In this document: in pieces, positions 25,924 to 35,569 of the stretch
Layout: each line of letters begins with the position of its first letter
Position numbering within the stretch: position 1 is the stretch's first letter
Assembly: GCF_004803475.1 (NCBI RefSeq)
Contig: NZ_SRKY01000002.1
Location: 904,855-968,854 of the forward strand
DNA length: 64,000 nucleotides
From: Aliishimia ponticola
GTDB lineage: Bacteria; Pseudomonadota; Alphaproteobacteria; Rhodobacterales; Rhodobacteraceae
Reading direction: 5' to 3'
Program-made: the position numbers and the translations under genes
Notes under the pieces: generated by a model
The model's input: the letters and a program-made list of their open reading frames with translations, nothing else
Databases searched by the model: none
What the model was told of the DNA's origin: nothing

Positions 25924-26862
25924 ATGTCCGAGACTTCTCCCAAGTCCTTTCAGGAAATCATCCTGCGCCTTCAGACCTACTGGGCTGCCAAAGGTTGCGC
26001 GGTGTTGCAGCCATACGACATGGAGGTCGGCGCGGGCACCTTCCATCCGGCCACCACGTTGCGCAGCCTTGGCTCGCGCCCTTGGGCGGCGGCCTATGTG
26101 CAGCCCTCGCGGCGTCCCACCGATGGGCGCTACGGCGAGAACCCCAACCGGTTGCAGCACTATTACCAGTACCAGGTTCTGATCAAACCCAGCCCGCCGA
26201 ACCTGCAAGAGCTGTATCTTGGCAGCCTTGAGGCGATCGGCATCGATATGGAGATGCATGACATCCGCTTTGTCGAGGATGACTGGGAAAGCCCGACGCT
26301 GGGTGCGTGGGGGCTGGGCTGGGAGGTCTGGTGCGACGGGATGGAAGTCAGCCAGTTCACCTATTTCCAACAGGTCGGCGGGCATGATTGCCACCCGGTC
26401 TCGGGCGAGCTGACTTACGGGTTGGAACGTCTGGCCATGTATGTGCTGGGCATCGATCACGTGATGGACATGCCGTTCAATGATCCGCAAACGCCGATCC
26501 CGCTGAAATATGGCGACATCTTCTTCCAGACAGAGCAGGAATATGCGCGCTGGAACTTCGATACCGCGAATACAGAGGTGCTGTTGCGCCACTTCGAAGA
26601 GGCGGAGGCGGAGTGCCGGACCATCCTCGATCAAGAGGCGGTGGACCCCAAGACGGGCAAACGCATCATCATGGCGCATCCGGCCTATGATCAGTGCATC
26701 AAGGCGTCCCACATCTTTAACCTGCTGGACGCGCGCGGCGTGATCTCCGTCACCGAGCGGCAGTCCTATATCGGGCGGGTGCGGACGTTGGCCAAGCTGT
26801 GCGCCGACGCCTTCGTGCAGACCGAAGCGGGCGGCTGGACCGCGCAAGAGGCGGGCGCATGA
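25924..26862 (+). CDS. glyQ: glycyl-tRNA synthetase alpha subunit
   Basis: GlyQ carries the catalytic core of the bacterial alpha2beta2 glycyl-tRNA synthetase. The 312-residue product is full length and has the signature elements [37 protein letters not shown] and [19 protein letters not shown]. Its stop overlaps the start of a small gene (ATGA). GlyS is encoded 1 kb downstream after two small genes, so glyQ, the two small genes and glyS form one operon. Confidence 0.97.
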   Translation: MSETSPKSFQEIILRLQTYWAAKGCAVLQPYDMEVGAGTFHPATTLRSLGSRPWAAAYVQPSRRPTDGRYGENPNRLQHYYQYQVLIKPSPPNLQELYLGSLEAIGIDMEMHDIRFVEDDWESPTLGAWGLGWEVWCDGMEVSQFTYFQQVGGHDCHPVSGELTYGLERLAMYVLGIDHVMDMPFNDPQTPIPLKYGDIFFQTEQEYARWNFDTANTEVLLRHFEEAEAECRTILDQEAVDPKTGKRIIMAHPAYDQCIKASHIFNLLDARGVISVTERQSYIGRVRTLAKLCADAFVQTEAGGWTAQEAGA

Positions 26863-27332
26863 TCTCTATCGGGTTCCGTGGTTTCACCAGATGGGAAACC
26901 CAGCTTGGCCATGCGGCGGGCGGACCTGCGACGTCGCGGCCCTGTGTCGTGGCCGAAGCGCTGTCCGATCTGTGGGATGGCCACCCGCATGAGGAAATGG
27001 ACGCGATCTTAAACATGAACGAAATCGCGGCAGAGGTCGTGGTCTATGGCGAAGACCTTCAGGTCGATGAACCAAAGGGCACCGCGATCCTCTATTGGGA
27101 CTATTTCGACCGGCTCAAGAAAGTCGTGGGCTTCGCACCTGCGAATGAGCCGTTCATGGCACATCTGCGCGAGGCCGATCACCGCAACTGGACGCTGCGG
27201 CTTGGGTTCGACCGCGATTGGGAAAGCCTGATCAAGGGCGACGCGGATAATTTCGAGGACGGGCGCGGCCATCCGGCGCGGATCGTGCGCGGTGCCAGCG
27301 TGTTGATGGTTCAGGGCGAGGGTGAGCAATAG
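26859..27332 (+). CDS. small protein of unknown function between glyQ and glyS
   Basis: The 157-residue protein starts with an ATG overlapping the glyQ stop and has no signal peptide. It begins [19 protein letters not shown] and is rich in Asp, Glu, Trp and His, with a probable soluble alpha/beta fold. I do not recognise a family. Coding is supported by the overlap, by codon usage similar to its neighbours, and by the tight spacing (three bases) to the next gene. Position suggests it is translated with the tRNA synthetase subunits. Confidence 0.7.
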   Translation: MISIGFRGFTRWETQLGHAAGGPATSRPCVVAEALSDLWDGHPHEEMDAILNMNEIAAEVVVYGEDLQVDEPKGTAILYWDYFDRLKKVVGFAPANEPFMAHLREADHRNWTLRLGFDRDWESLIKGDADNFEDGRGHPARIVRGASVLMVQGEGEQ

Positions 27333-27335
27333 GTC

Positions 27336-27863
27336 ATGCGCGTCAGCGGTAAATTCGTGGGGATTGTCATCTTGTTGTCCGGTCTGATCGCGGGGGCGTC
27401 CCTATATTATCTTCAGGTCTACGGCTTTTATGCCGCCGTGCCCGCGCCGCAGGGCGGGGTGCAGCTTGTCAGCGTGGTCAGCGACGCGCCCGAGGAAATT
27501 CCGGTCAGCGGGTTCGAAGCGATTGATGCCGACAGCTCTCCGATCCGGTATCGCGCGTGCTTTCAGACCGATCTCAGCCTTGCGATGCTGACCGAAACCT
27601 ATGTGGGCCTTGATGCGCCCGCACCACGCAATGCGCCGTACTGGTTCGATTGCTTCGATGCCGAAAACATCGGGGCGGAACTGGAAGCGGGCACCATGCT
27701 GGCCTTTCTGGGCCGCAAGAACATTCACTATGGCGTCGACCAGATCGTTGCGATCTCGGACGATGGCCGGGGATACATCTGGCACGAGCTGAACGCTTGT
27801 GGCGAAAAAGCCTATGACGGCACGGTGGTGGGCGAGGAATGCCCGCCTCTGGAAAGGAACTAA
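27336..27863 (+). CDS. membrane-anchored protein (DUF6446-like) between glyQ and glyS
   Basis: The 175-residue product has one N-terminal membrane segment (about 7-28, preceded by MRVSGKF) and a periplasmic domain. That domain contains cysteines in RACFQTD, FDCFD, NACGEKA and EECPPL that may form disulfides. I associate it with a small Rhodobacteraceae family of similar position, but only weakly. The next ATG (glyS) begins directly after its stop, with AAGGA inside its last codons serving as the glyS ribosome-binding site. No catalytic motif is seen. Confidence 0.7.
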   Translation: MRVSGKFVGIVILLSGLIAGASLYYLQVYGFYAAVPAPQGGVQLVSVVSDAPEEIPVSGFEAIDADSSPIRYRACFQTDLSLAMLTETYVGLDAPAPRNAPYWFDCFDAENIGAELEAGTMLAFLGRKNIHYGVDQIVAISDDGRGYIWHELNACGEKAYDGTVVGEECPPLERN

Positions 27864-30092
27864 ATGCCTGATCTGCTGATTGAACTGTTTTCCGAAGAAA
27901 TCCCGGCGCGGATGCAGAGCCGCGCGGCGCAGGACTTGAAGAAGCTGGTCACCGACGGCCTTGTCGAGGCTGGCCTGACCTATGAATCCGCGGGCGCGTT
28001 TTCCACGCCGCGCCGCTTGACGCTGTCGGTCGAGGGGATGCTGGGGCAAAGCCCGACCACGCGCGAAGAACGCAAAGGCCCTCGCGCCGATGCGCCGGAA
28101 AAGGCGATCGAAGGCTTCCTGCGCGGTGCCGGTCTGACCCGCGATCAGGTCGAAGAACGCGAAACACCCAAGGGCAATGTGCTTTTTGCCGTGATCGAAA
28201 AGCCCGGACGCCCGGCGGCCGATATCGTGGCCGAGGTGCTGGAGCACGCGATCCGCACCTTCCCGTGGCCGAAATCCATGCGCTGGGCGGATAAAACGCT
28301 GCGCTGGGTGCGCCCGCTGCATTCGATCCTGTGCATTCTTTCGGATGAGGAGGGCGCGCGCGTCGTCCCGATGGAGGTCGAAGGCATCGCTTCGGGTGAC
28401 ACGACCGAAGGTCACCGTTTCATGGCGCCCGGCGCATTTTCCGTCACCGGTTTCGACGATTATGCCACCAAGCTGAAGCGCGCCTATGTCATCCTTGACC
28501 CGCAAGAGCGTGCGGACACGATCTGGCACGACGCGACCAACCTTGCCTTCGCGCAGGGGCTGGAAGTCGTCGAAGACCGTGGCCTGCTGGCAGAGGTCGC
28601 CGGGCTGGTCGAATGGCCGGTGGCGTTGATGGGTGAAATCGGGGCCGATTTCCTCGAATTGCCGCCCGAAGTGCTGCAAACTTCGATGAAAGAGCACCAG
28701 AAGTTCTTCTCAGTCAAAAACAAGGACGGGCGCATCGTGCGCTTTGTCACCGTGGCCAACCGCGAAACCGCCGATAATGGCGCGACGATCCTTGCGGGCA
28801 ACCAGAAGGTGCTGTCGGCCCGTCTGGCCGATGCGAAATTCTTCTGGGAGAACGATTTGCGGGTCGCCAAGTCCGATATGTCGGTCTGGACCAAGTCGCT
28901 GGAAAACGTGACGTTCCACAACAAGCTGGGAAGTCAGGCCGAACGGATCGACCGGATCGCGGCGCTTGCGCGCGATCTGGCGCCCGTGGTTGGCGCCGAT
29001 GCCGATCAGGCGGAAGAGGCCGCGCGTCTGGCCAAGGCGGACCTGTCTTCCGAAATGGTCTATGAATTCCCGGAACTTCAGGGGCTTATGGGGCGCTATT
29101 ATATCGAGGCGTCGGGCAAGGATGCGGCTATCGCGGCTGCGGCGGAAGAACATTATTCGCCGCTGGGCCCGTCCGACGATGTGCCAAACGCGCCGGTTTC
29201 TATCGCGGTCGCGCTGGCCGACAAGATCGACACGCTGACCGGCTTCTGGGCCATCGATGAAAAACCCACCGGTTCCAAAGACCCCTACGCGCTGCGCCGT
29301 GCGGCGCTGGGCGTGATCCGGTTGGTTCTGGAAAACGGTCTGTCGCTCCAGCTTGATCAATTCAACGATACGCAATTCGTGCGCCACAAGCTCAACCTGA
29401 ACCACGGGGCGCTGGATGAGGCGCAGTTGAACAAACTGCGTGATCTGCTTGAGGAAATCGCAGATCACGGCGTCTTTGGCGCGGCGTGGCGGACCTTCCG
29501 CGAAAAGTTCAAACAGGACGGCGTTGGTGCGTTGGAGCCGGTCATGGGGGCGGTGCCGGATACATCGGACGACCTTCTGTCCTTCATGCACGACCGGCTG
29601 AAAGTGTATCTGCGCGATCAGGGCATCCGCCATGATGTGATCGACGCTTGCCTTGCCATGCCCGGCAATGACGATCTGGCGCTTCTGGTGAACCGGGCCA
29701 AGGCTTTGTCCGAGACCCTGAAAACCGAGGATGGCGAAAACCTGATCCAAGGCTTCCGGCGCGCCAATAACATTCTGACGCAGGCGGAAGAGAAGGACGG
29801 GGTCGAATACTCCTTCGGTGCCGATCCCAAATTCGCCGAGACGGACGAAGAACGCGCGCTGTTCGCCGCGCTCGACACGGCGGAGGCCGCGATTGCCCCG
29901 GCGATCGAGGCGCAGGATTTCCCGGTGGCGATGGGGGCCATGGCGGATTTGCGCGGCCCGATCGATGCGTTTTTCGAAGCCGTCATGATCAATGCAGACA
30001 ACCAGACCGTGCGGCGCAATCGCCTGAACCTGCTGTCGCGCATTCGGCAGGTCTGTCTGGGCGTGGCCGATTTGACGCGGATCGAAGGTTGA
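27864..30092 (+). CDS. glyS: glycyl-tRNA synthetase beta subunit
   Basis: GlyS recognises tRNA-Gly and supports the GlyQ catalytic dimer. The 742-residue product begins with the conserved MPDLLIELFSEEIPARM segment and carries the tRNA_synt_2f core (KSMRWADKTLRWVRPLHSI; VLQTSMKEHQKFFSVK). A C-terminal DALR-type anticodon-binding domain (about 620-742) is present. It is somewhat longer than most homologues (about 690), with extra sequence in the C-terminal third. It ends the glyQ operon; the PEP-utilising gene starts about 85 bases later. Confidence 0.97.
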   Translation: MPDLLIELFSEEIPARMQSRAAQDLKKLVTDGLVEAGLTYESAGAFSTPRRLTLSVEGMLGQSPTTREERKGPRADAPEKAIEGFLRGAGLTRDQVEERETPKGNVLFAVIEKPGRPAADIVAEVLEHAIRTFPWPKSMRWADKTLRWVRPLHSILCILSDEEGARVVPMEVEGIASGDTTEGHRFMAPGAFSVTGFDDYATKLKRAYVILDPQERADTIWHDATNLAFAQGLEVVEDRGLLAEVAGLVEWPVALMGEIGADFLELPPEVLQTSMKEHQKFFSVKNKDGRIVRFVTVANRETADNGATILAGNQKVLSARLADAKFFWENDLRVAKSDMSVWTKSLENVTFHNKLGSQAERIDRIAALARDLAPVVGADADQAEEAARLAKADLSSEMVYEFPELQGLMGRYYIEASGKDAAIAAAAEEHYSPLGPSDDVPNAPVSIAVALADKIDTLTGFWAIDEKPTGSKDPYALRRAALGVIRLVLENGLSLQLDQFNDTQFVRHKLNLNHGALDEAQLNKLRDLLEEIADHGVFGAAWRTFREKFKQDGVGALEPVMGAVPDTSDDLLSFMHDRLKVYLRDQGIRHDVIDACLAMPGNDDLALLVNRAKALSETLKTEDGENLIQGFRRANNILTQAEEKDGVEYSFGADPKFAETDEERALFAALDTAEAAIAPAIEAQDFPVAMGAMADLRGPIDAFFEAVMINADNQTVRRNRLNLLSRIRQVCLGVADLTRIEG

Positions 30093-30178
30093 TCTGCGTT
30101 CATGTAACGCTTGCGTGACAGGCATTTCTGCCTATCCTGCGGGCGAATTGGCTTTGCCGCAGTGCAGAAAGAGTGTGG

Positions 30179-32731
30179 ATGAACACCGATCCCAACGTGA
30201 CCCTTGTGACGCCTGACGCACCGATTGCGGCGGCGACTCATGGGGGGCGCGCGAAATGCCTGCAACGTCTGACACGTCTTAACCTGCCGGTGCCGCCCAC
30301 TGTGGCGCTGTCCTTTCCGGCAGTTAAGGAAATCGCGCAGGGCGTTTTGCCGGATGTGGATCGGATCGTGTCGGCCTTTCCTTCGGGCGGGCTGCTTTGT
30401 GTGCGGCCAAGTTCGGAAGACCCTGACTGGGGCGGGCCGGGCGCGATCCTCAATATCGGGATGAACGACGCCTGTTTCGAGGAATTGCGCAGCGAGCTTG
30501 GGGCCGACGCGGCGGCGCGGATCTATGCGCGGTTTGTGCAATCCTACGCTGTCCATGTGGCGCGGCTGGACCCGGATGTGTTCGAACATGTGACCTGCGC
30601 TTCGCCGCAAGAGGCGTTGCAGGAATGCCTGACCGCCTATGAGGACGAGGCGGAGGAAGCCTTTCCGCAAGATCCCGCGCGGCAGTTGTCGGATGTGCTC
30701 AAATCCATGGCGCGCGCATGGGAGGGGACGACAGCTCGCCTGCTCCGTCAAGCGCGCGGTGCGCCGCCGGATGCGGGGCTTGGGCTGGTGGTGCAGCGCA
30801 TGGTCTTTGGCATCGGCAAGGGCGAATCCGGCTCCGGCGTGTTGCAACTGGTGGACACCGCCACCGGCGCGCCGCAGGTGACAGGGCGGTATCTGAGCCA
30901 AAGCCAAGGGCGCGAGGCGTTGAAGCCTGAATCCGAGGCGCTGTTTCTGACCCATGATCCGCGCGGCCCCTCCTTGCAGGATATTGCGCCCAAAGCCTTT
31001 GGCGCCTTGGTGGAATATGCCGAACTGATGCGCCGCAAGCTGCGCGAAGAGATGCAGGTCGAATTCGCGCTGGATGATGGCGAGGTGCATATCCTTGACG
31101 GGGTGCGCGTGGCACGCTCGGCACGGGCAAGCGTGCGTATCGCCGTTGATCTGGCCGCGGATGGGATCATTCCGCGCGAAGAGGCGTTGATGCGCATTCC
31201 GCCGCGCACGCTGAACGAACTTCTGCACCGGCAGGTCGATCCTGAAGCGCCGCGTGACCTGATCGGCACCGGCATCGCCGCCAGCCCCGGCGCGGCAACG
31301 GGCAAGATCGTGTTTTCCTCGACCGAGGCGCAGGCCAGCGCCGCGCGCGGCGAGCCTTGTATCCTCGTCCGGCGCGAGACAAACCCGGAAGACATCCGGG
31401 GGATGCATGTCTCTGCGGCGGTGCTGACCGAAAAGGGCGGGATCACCAGCCACGCGGCGGTGATCGGGCGCGGCATGGGGCTTCCTTGCGTTGTCGGGGC
31501 CAATGACATGCGCTTTCAGGTCCGGCAAAAGACGCTGACCGCGCCGGATGGACGTGTGTTCACCCAAGGCGACGAGATCACCATCGACGGCTCTACCGGG
31601 CAGGTGCTGGCCGGGGCGCCGCCGCTGCTGGAAGCGGCACAGGACGATGCGTTTCAGGCGATCATGGATTGGGCGAAAGAGGCCAGCGATCTGGGCATTC
31701 GCGCCAATGCCGACACGCCCGTCGATGCGCAGACCGCGCGCAATTTCGACGCCGAAGGCATCGGCTTGTGCCGGACCGAACATATGTTCTTCGAGGCTGA
31801 CCGCCTGACGGTCATGCGCGAGATGATCTTTACCGCAGATCCCGAGGATCGGCGCGAGGTGCTGGAGCGTCTGCTTCCCATGCAGCGCGCTGATTTCACA
31901 GAGCTTTTCCGCATCATGGAAGGCAAGCCCGTCACGATCCGGCTGTTCGACCCGCCGCTGCATGAATTCCTGCCGTCCGACCGTAGCGGCCAGCGTGAAC
32001 TGGCCGAGGCGCTGGATTTGCCGCTGTCGGATGTGACGCGGCGGGTGGATGCGTTGCGCGAATATAACCCGATGCTGGGGATGCGCGGCGTGCGGCTTGG
32101 GGTGACGGTGCCCGAAATCTACGAGATGCAGGCGCGCGCGATCTTTGAGGCAACATTGGCCGCTAGCGCCGAGGGCGATCCGGTGGTGCCTGAGATCATG
32201 ATCCCGCTGGTATCGGCCAAGCGCGAAGTGGAACTGGTCAAGACGCGCGTCGACGCCGTGGCCGCCGCTGTGCGCAATGAGCAAGAGCGCGACTTCACCT
32301 ATCGTCTGGGCGTCATGGTCGAAACCCCGCGCGCGGCTTTGCGCGCCGGTGAAATCGCGCAGCATTGTGCCTTCCTCAGCTTCGGCACCAATGACCTGAC
32401 GCAGATGACCTATGGTCTGTCCCGCGACGATGCGGGGCGGTTCATGTCGGTCTATGTGCAGCAGGGCGTCTATGCCGAAGACCCGTTCCACACGCTCGAT
32501 ATCGAAGGGGTGGGGGAGCTTTTGAAGCTCGGCGCAGAGCGCGGGCGCGCGGCGCAGCCCGGCCTGACGCTGTCCATTTGTGGCGAACACGGGGGCAATC
32601 CCGAATCGATTGCCTTCTGCCGAGAGGCCGGATTCGACTATGTGTCCTGTTCTCCCTTCCGCGTTCCGGTTGCGCGACTGGCCGCTGCGCAACTTGCGAT
32701 TGCGGACAAGATCAACCAACGGGCGGCCTGA
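30179..32731 (+). CDS. PPDK-like PEP/pyruvate-binding enzyme
   Basis: The 850-residue protein has the three-part layout of pyruvate, phosphate dikinase. A divergent N-terminal ATP-grasp part contains LCVRPSSEDPDWGGPGAI and ILNIGMND. The swivel domain has the phosphoryl histidine in GGITSHAAVIGRGMG. The C-terminal PEP/pyruvate barrel has GLCRTEHMFF, NPMLGMRGVRLG, SFGTNDLTQMTYGLSRDD and the catalytic cysteine in SICGEHGGNPESIAFC. The N-terminal glycine-rich nucleotide loop of true PPDK (GGKGANL) is altered to GGRAKCL, so ATP chemistry may differ. ATG 30179 is preferred over GTG 30173, which falls within the GAAAGAG ribosome-binding site. Confidence 0.82.
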   Translation: MNTDPNVTLVTPDAPIAAATHGGRAKCLQRLTRLNLPVPPTVALSFPAVKEIAQGVLPDVDRIVSAFPSGGLLCVRPSSEDPDWGGPGAILNIGMNDACFEELRSELGADAAARIYARFVQSYAVHVARLDPDVFEHVTCASPQEALQECLTAYEDEAEEAFPQDPARQLSDVLKSMARAWEGTTARLLRQARGAPPDAGLGLVVQRMVFGIGKGESGSGVLQLVDTATGAPQVTGRYLSQSQGREALKPESEALFLTHDPRGPSLQDIAPKAFGALVEYAELMRRKLREEMQVEFALDDGEVHILDGVRVARSARASVRIAVDLAADGIIPREEALMRIPPRTLNELLHRQVDPEAPRDLIGTGIAASPGAATGKIVFSSTEAQASAARGEPCILVRRETNPEDIRGMHVSAAVLTEKGGITSHAAVIGRGMGLPCVVGANDMRFQVRQKTLTAPDGRVFTQGDEITIDGSTGQVLAGAPPLLEAAQDDAFQAIMDWAKEASDLGIRANADTPVDAQTARNFDAEGIGLCRTEHMFFEADRLTVMREMIFTADPEDRREVLERLLPMQRADFTELFRIMEGKPVTIRLFDPPLHEFLPSDRSGQRELAEALDLPLSDVTRRVDALREYNPMLGMRGVRLGVTVPEIYEMQARAIFEATLAASAEGDPVVPEIMIPLVSAKREVELVKTRVDAVAAAVRNEQERDFTYRLGVMVETPRAALRAGEIAQHCAFLSFGTNDLTQMTYGLSRDDAGRFMSVYVQQGVYAEDPFHTLDIEGVGELLKLGAERGRAAQPGLTLSICGEHGGNPESIAFCREAGFDYVSCSPFRVPVARLAAAQLAIADKINQRAA

Positions 32732-32881
32732 CGGCTACAATATGTCGTGGTCTTGGGGATCGTTTCCCCAGCGCAGATACTGGCGGAAAATCACCCGTCC
32801 CGCGTGAAATGTGACGCTGGTCTGGACGATTGTGGCAATTCGGGCTACTTGCTGCCCGATTTTGTGGAGACTGCCTTCATC

Positions 32882-33514
32882 ATGCGCTGCCTGATTTCAG
32901 CCCTCGTGGCATCAATATGCTTGTGTATCTCATCCTTCGCGTTGGCTTCCGATGCAACCGTCGAGGAGCTTCGCCGCATTGAGTCCCGTGGGCTGGCAAG
33001 CCTGAAACCGGCCCTGATCGAAGAATTGCTCAGCGCGCCCGCGCCGCGTCATGCCGGGGTGCAGTTCAGCCGCTCGTGGCTGGATGCGCAGCCTGCCGCG
33101 AAGGGCGGGTCGGAATGGCAGTGCCTATCCGAAGCGCTTTATTTCGAGGCGCGAGGCGAGACGATCAAGGGCCAGTTCGCGGTGGCGGAAGTGATCCTGA
33201 ACCGGGTGAAAAGCGCACGCTTCCCCGGGTCTGTCTGCGGGGTGATCAACCAAGGCACCGGCAAGCGGTATCAGTGCCAGTTCACCTATACCTGCGACGG
33301 CAAGAAGGAAGTGATCCACGAACCGAAAGCCTATAAGCGCGTCGGCAAGGTGGCGCGGGCGATGCTGGACGGCAAGGTGGCCCCTCTGACCAGCGGCGCG
33401 ACCCACTATCACACGACGGCGGTGAACCCGCGTTGGTCCAAGACCTACACACGCACGACCAAGATCGGCGTGCATATCTTCTACCGCCATACCTATCGCA
33501 CCGCGTCCAACTGA
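32882..33514 (+). CDS. exported SleB-type cell-wall hydrolase
   Basis: The 210-residue product has a signal peptide (about 1-22, ending FALAS). A Hydrolase_2/SleB domain (about 78-200) includes CLSEALYFEARGETIKGQ, AEVILNRVKS, CQFTYTCDGK and GATHYHTTAVNPRWS. This domain is a lytic transglycosylase-like or amidase-like enzyme acting on peptidoglycan; the Glu in ALYFEARGE is the likely catalytic residue. The ATG 32882 opens the signal peptide; the open frame continues upstream without features. It lies between the PPDK-like gene and folB. Confidence 0.88.
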   Translation: MRCLISALVASICLCISSFALASDATVEELRRIESRGLASLKPALIEELLSAPAPRHAGVQFSRSWLDAQPAAKGGSEWQCLSEALYFEARGETIKGQFAVAEVILNRVKSARFPGSVCGVINQGTGKRYQCQFTYTCDGKKEVIHEPKAYKRVGKVARAMLDGKVAPLTSGATHYHTTAVNPRWSKTYTRTTKIGVHIFYRHTYRTASN

Positions 33515-33617
33515 CGCCGGCGAAAGGCGGGTTCAGCCCGCAAGGTGTCGCCGCCGGAATTTGCGTTCCTGCCCGCGCAGGATATAGAGCGCCAAAGCGG
33601 TGATGGAGGTCCCCCTC

Positions 33618-34556
33618 ATGAGTTCAGAAATCCGGTTGGCCTTTGCCCATCCCAGCGAACGGGCCGAGGCGACGGCGACATCTGCCCCTCTCGACCGGAT
33701 TTCGGTCCGCGATCATGTGGTCGAGGTCGAGATCGGCGCCTTTCAGGCCGAACGCGGTGTGACGCAGCGGGTCTGTTTCAACATCGTCGTGGAAGTGCGC
33801 CCGCTATCGGGGCCGATTGACGACGATGTGGACCGCATCCTCAGCTATGACAAGGTGACGGAGGCAATTGCGGCGGCGCTGGCGGAAGAACGGCTCAACC
33901 TGCTGGAGACGTTGGCCGAACGTGTGGCCGAGCGGATTCTGAACGAGCCGCAAGCCATGCGCGTCTTCGTGCGGATCGAAAAGCTGGATCGCGGGCCGGG
34001 GGCGCTGGGGGTGGAAATCGTGCGCTCCAGCGGCTCTGGCGCGCAGGTGGCCGATGATGACGCGCCCCATCCCGAGATCGTGTATCTTTCCAATGCGGCG
34101 CTTGCCTCACCCCATCTGGAAGCGTGGATCGACCAGCTTCAGGCGCTTGGCAAGCCGCTGATCTTTTGCGTTGGCGCGGCGGATCTTGATTTGCCGCAGG
34201 CCGATCACCCGCTGGCGCAGCGCCGTATCGACCTGCTTGCGATTGAACAGAACGCTTGGGTGCTGGCCGCGCGGGATGCGCGCTGCAAAGTGGTCGAGAC
34301 GCGCACGGAACTCGATTGGGCAATGCGCAATGGGCAGATTTGCGTCTGGGCCCCGTCCAAGATCGTGCTGGATGCGGTCGACAGCCCCGGCACGGCCGCC
34401 GATGACGCGGTGGCGCTGGCGGCGTGGTTCGCCGCGACATTTGCCGCAGAAGAGATGTTGCTTCTGGGTGAGGGGCGGCTTGACGCCGTGGCCGGGGATA
34501 CGGCGTGCCCCGTGCGTCCGCTTTCAGCCCAATCGCGCGCGCTGGACCTGACATGA
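33618..34556 (+). CDS. folB: dihydroneopterin aldolase with C-terminal amino-acid-kinase-like domain
   Basis: FolB cleaves dihydroneopterin to 6-hydroxymethyl-dihydropterin in folate synthesis. Residues about 25-140 carry the family features: EIGAFQAERGVTQ with the catalytic Glu, the Tyr in ILSYDKVTE, and the Lys in VRIEKLDRG. Typical FolB is about 120 residues, whereas this product has 312. The extra C-terminal half (about 150-312) resembles degenerate amino-acid kinases, for example DWAMRNGQICVWAPSKIVL followed by DDAVALAAWFAATF. Its activity is unknown. GGAGGT seven bases before ATG 33618 selects this start. The stop overlaps folP. Confidence 0.82.
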   Translation: MSSEIRLAFAHPSERAEATATSAPLDRISVRDHVVEVEIGAFQAERGVTQRVCFNIVVEVRPLSGPIDDDVDRILSYDKVTEAIAAALAEERLNLLETLAERVAERILNEPQAMRVFVRIEKLDRGPGALGVEIVRSSGSGAQVADDDAPHPEIVYLSNAALASPHLEAWIDQLQALGKPLIFCVGAADLDLPQADHPLAQRRIDLLAIEQNAWVLAARDARCKVVETRTELDWAMRNGQICVWAPSKIVLDAVDSPGTAADDAVALAAWFAATFAAEEMLLLGEGRLDAVAGDTACPVRPLSAQSRALDLT

Positions 34557-35569
34557 CCAATTATTTCCGGCCCCTGGTGCAGATGGACCGGACCCGCCCG
34601 GCAGAGGCGTTGCCCCTGGCCGGTGGGATCGGATGGTTCACACAGGTGGAGCATTTGCGCCGTGGCCGCGCGCCAGACGTCCTGCCAGTCACTGCCTTGC
34701 CCGCAGAATGGCGGGAGGCGCTGACTGCGCCGCGCGCCGATATCGCTGGTATGGATATGGCGCGGCCCCAAATCATGGGAATTCTCAATGTCACGCCGGA
34801 CAGTTTCTCGGACGGGGGGCGCTTTGACGCAGCCGCGCAGGCGGTGGCCGCCGGTGTCGCTTTGGCGCAAGCGGGCGCGGATATCCTTGATGTGGGTGGC
34901 GAAAGCACACGGCCCGGCGCCAAGACGGTTCCGGCGGAGGATGAAATTCAGCGCACGGCCCCGGTGATCGCGGGGCTGCGCGCCGCTGGTGTGACGCTGC
35001 CGATCTCCATCGATACACGCAAGGCGGCGGTGGCCGGTGCGGCGCTGGATGCGGGGGCGAGCCTGGTCAATGACGTGGCCGGGTTCACATATGATCCGGC
35101 ACTTGCGCCACTATGTGCTGCGCGCGCCGTTCCGGTCTGCGCCATGCATGCGCTGGGCGATCCGGAGATGATGCAGAACGATCCGCGCTATGATGACGTG
35201 CTGCTGGATGTCTATGACTACCTTGCCGATCGGATCGAGGCGTTGGTCGCGCAGGGGATCGCGCGGCACAGTATCATCGCGGACCCCGGCATCGGCTTTG
35301 GCAAGACTGCGGCGCATAATCTTGCACTGCTGAACCGGCTTTCGGTGTTCCAAGGGCTGGGTGTGCCGATCCTGTTGGGCGCATCGCGTAAGCGCTTTAT
35401 CGGCACTATCGGGAATGCGCCCGAACCCGCTGACCGCGCCCCCGGATCAATCGCCGTCGCGCTTGCGGGCATTGCGCAGGGCGTGCAAATAGTGCGGGTA
35501 CACGATGTCGCCGAAACCCGGCAGGCAGTGGCATTGTGGCAGGCGGTAACCGTAGGAAAGACGGATTGA
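34553..35569 (+). CDS. folP: dihydropteroate synthase
   Basis: FolP condenses hydroxymethyl-dihydropterin diphosphate with p-aminobenzoate. The 338-residue product has an N-terminal extension of about 80 residues before the TIM-barrel. The barrel motifs are [42 protein letters not shown] and DPGIGFGKT. The ATG overlaps the folB stop and the TGA overlaps the glmM start, so the three are translationally coupled. Sulfonamides inhibit this enzyme in general; nothing here suggests a resistant form. Confidence 0.96.
   Translation: MTNYFRPLVQMDRTRPAEALPLAGGIGWFTQVEHLRRGRAPDVLPVTALPAEWREALTAPRADIAGMDMARPQIMGILNVTPDSFSDGGRFDAAAQAVAAGVALAQAGADILDVGGESTRPGAKTVPAEDEIQRTAPVIAGLRAAGVTLPISIDTRKAAVAGAALDAGASLVNDVAGFTYDPALAPLCAARAVPVCAMHALGDPEMMQNDPRYDDVLLDVYDYLADRIEALVAQGIARHSIIADPGIGFGKTAAHNLALLNRLSVFQGLGVPILLGASRKRFIGTIGNAPEPADRAPGSIAVALAGIAQGVQIVRVHDVAETRQAVALWQAVTVGKTD

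Noticed and set aside
29618-32719. Minus-strand open frame of more than 1,000 codons opposite glyS and the PPDK-like gene
   Set aside because: High GC keeps the antisense frame open. Both plus-strand genes have intact conserved motifs throughout, and the antisense translation has none.
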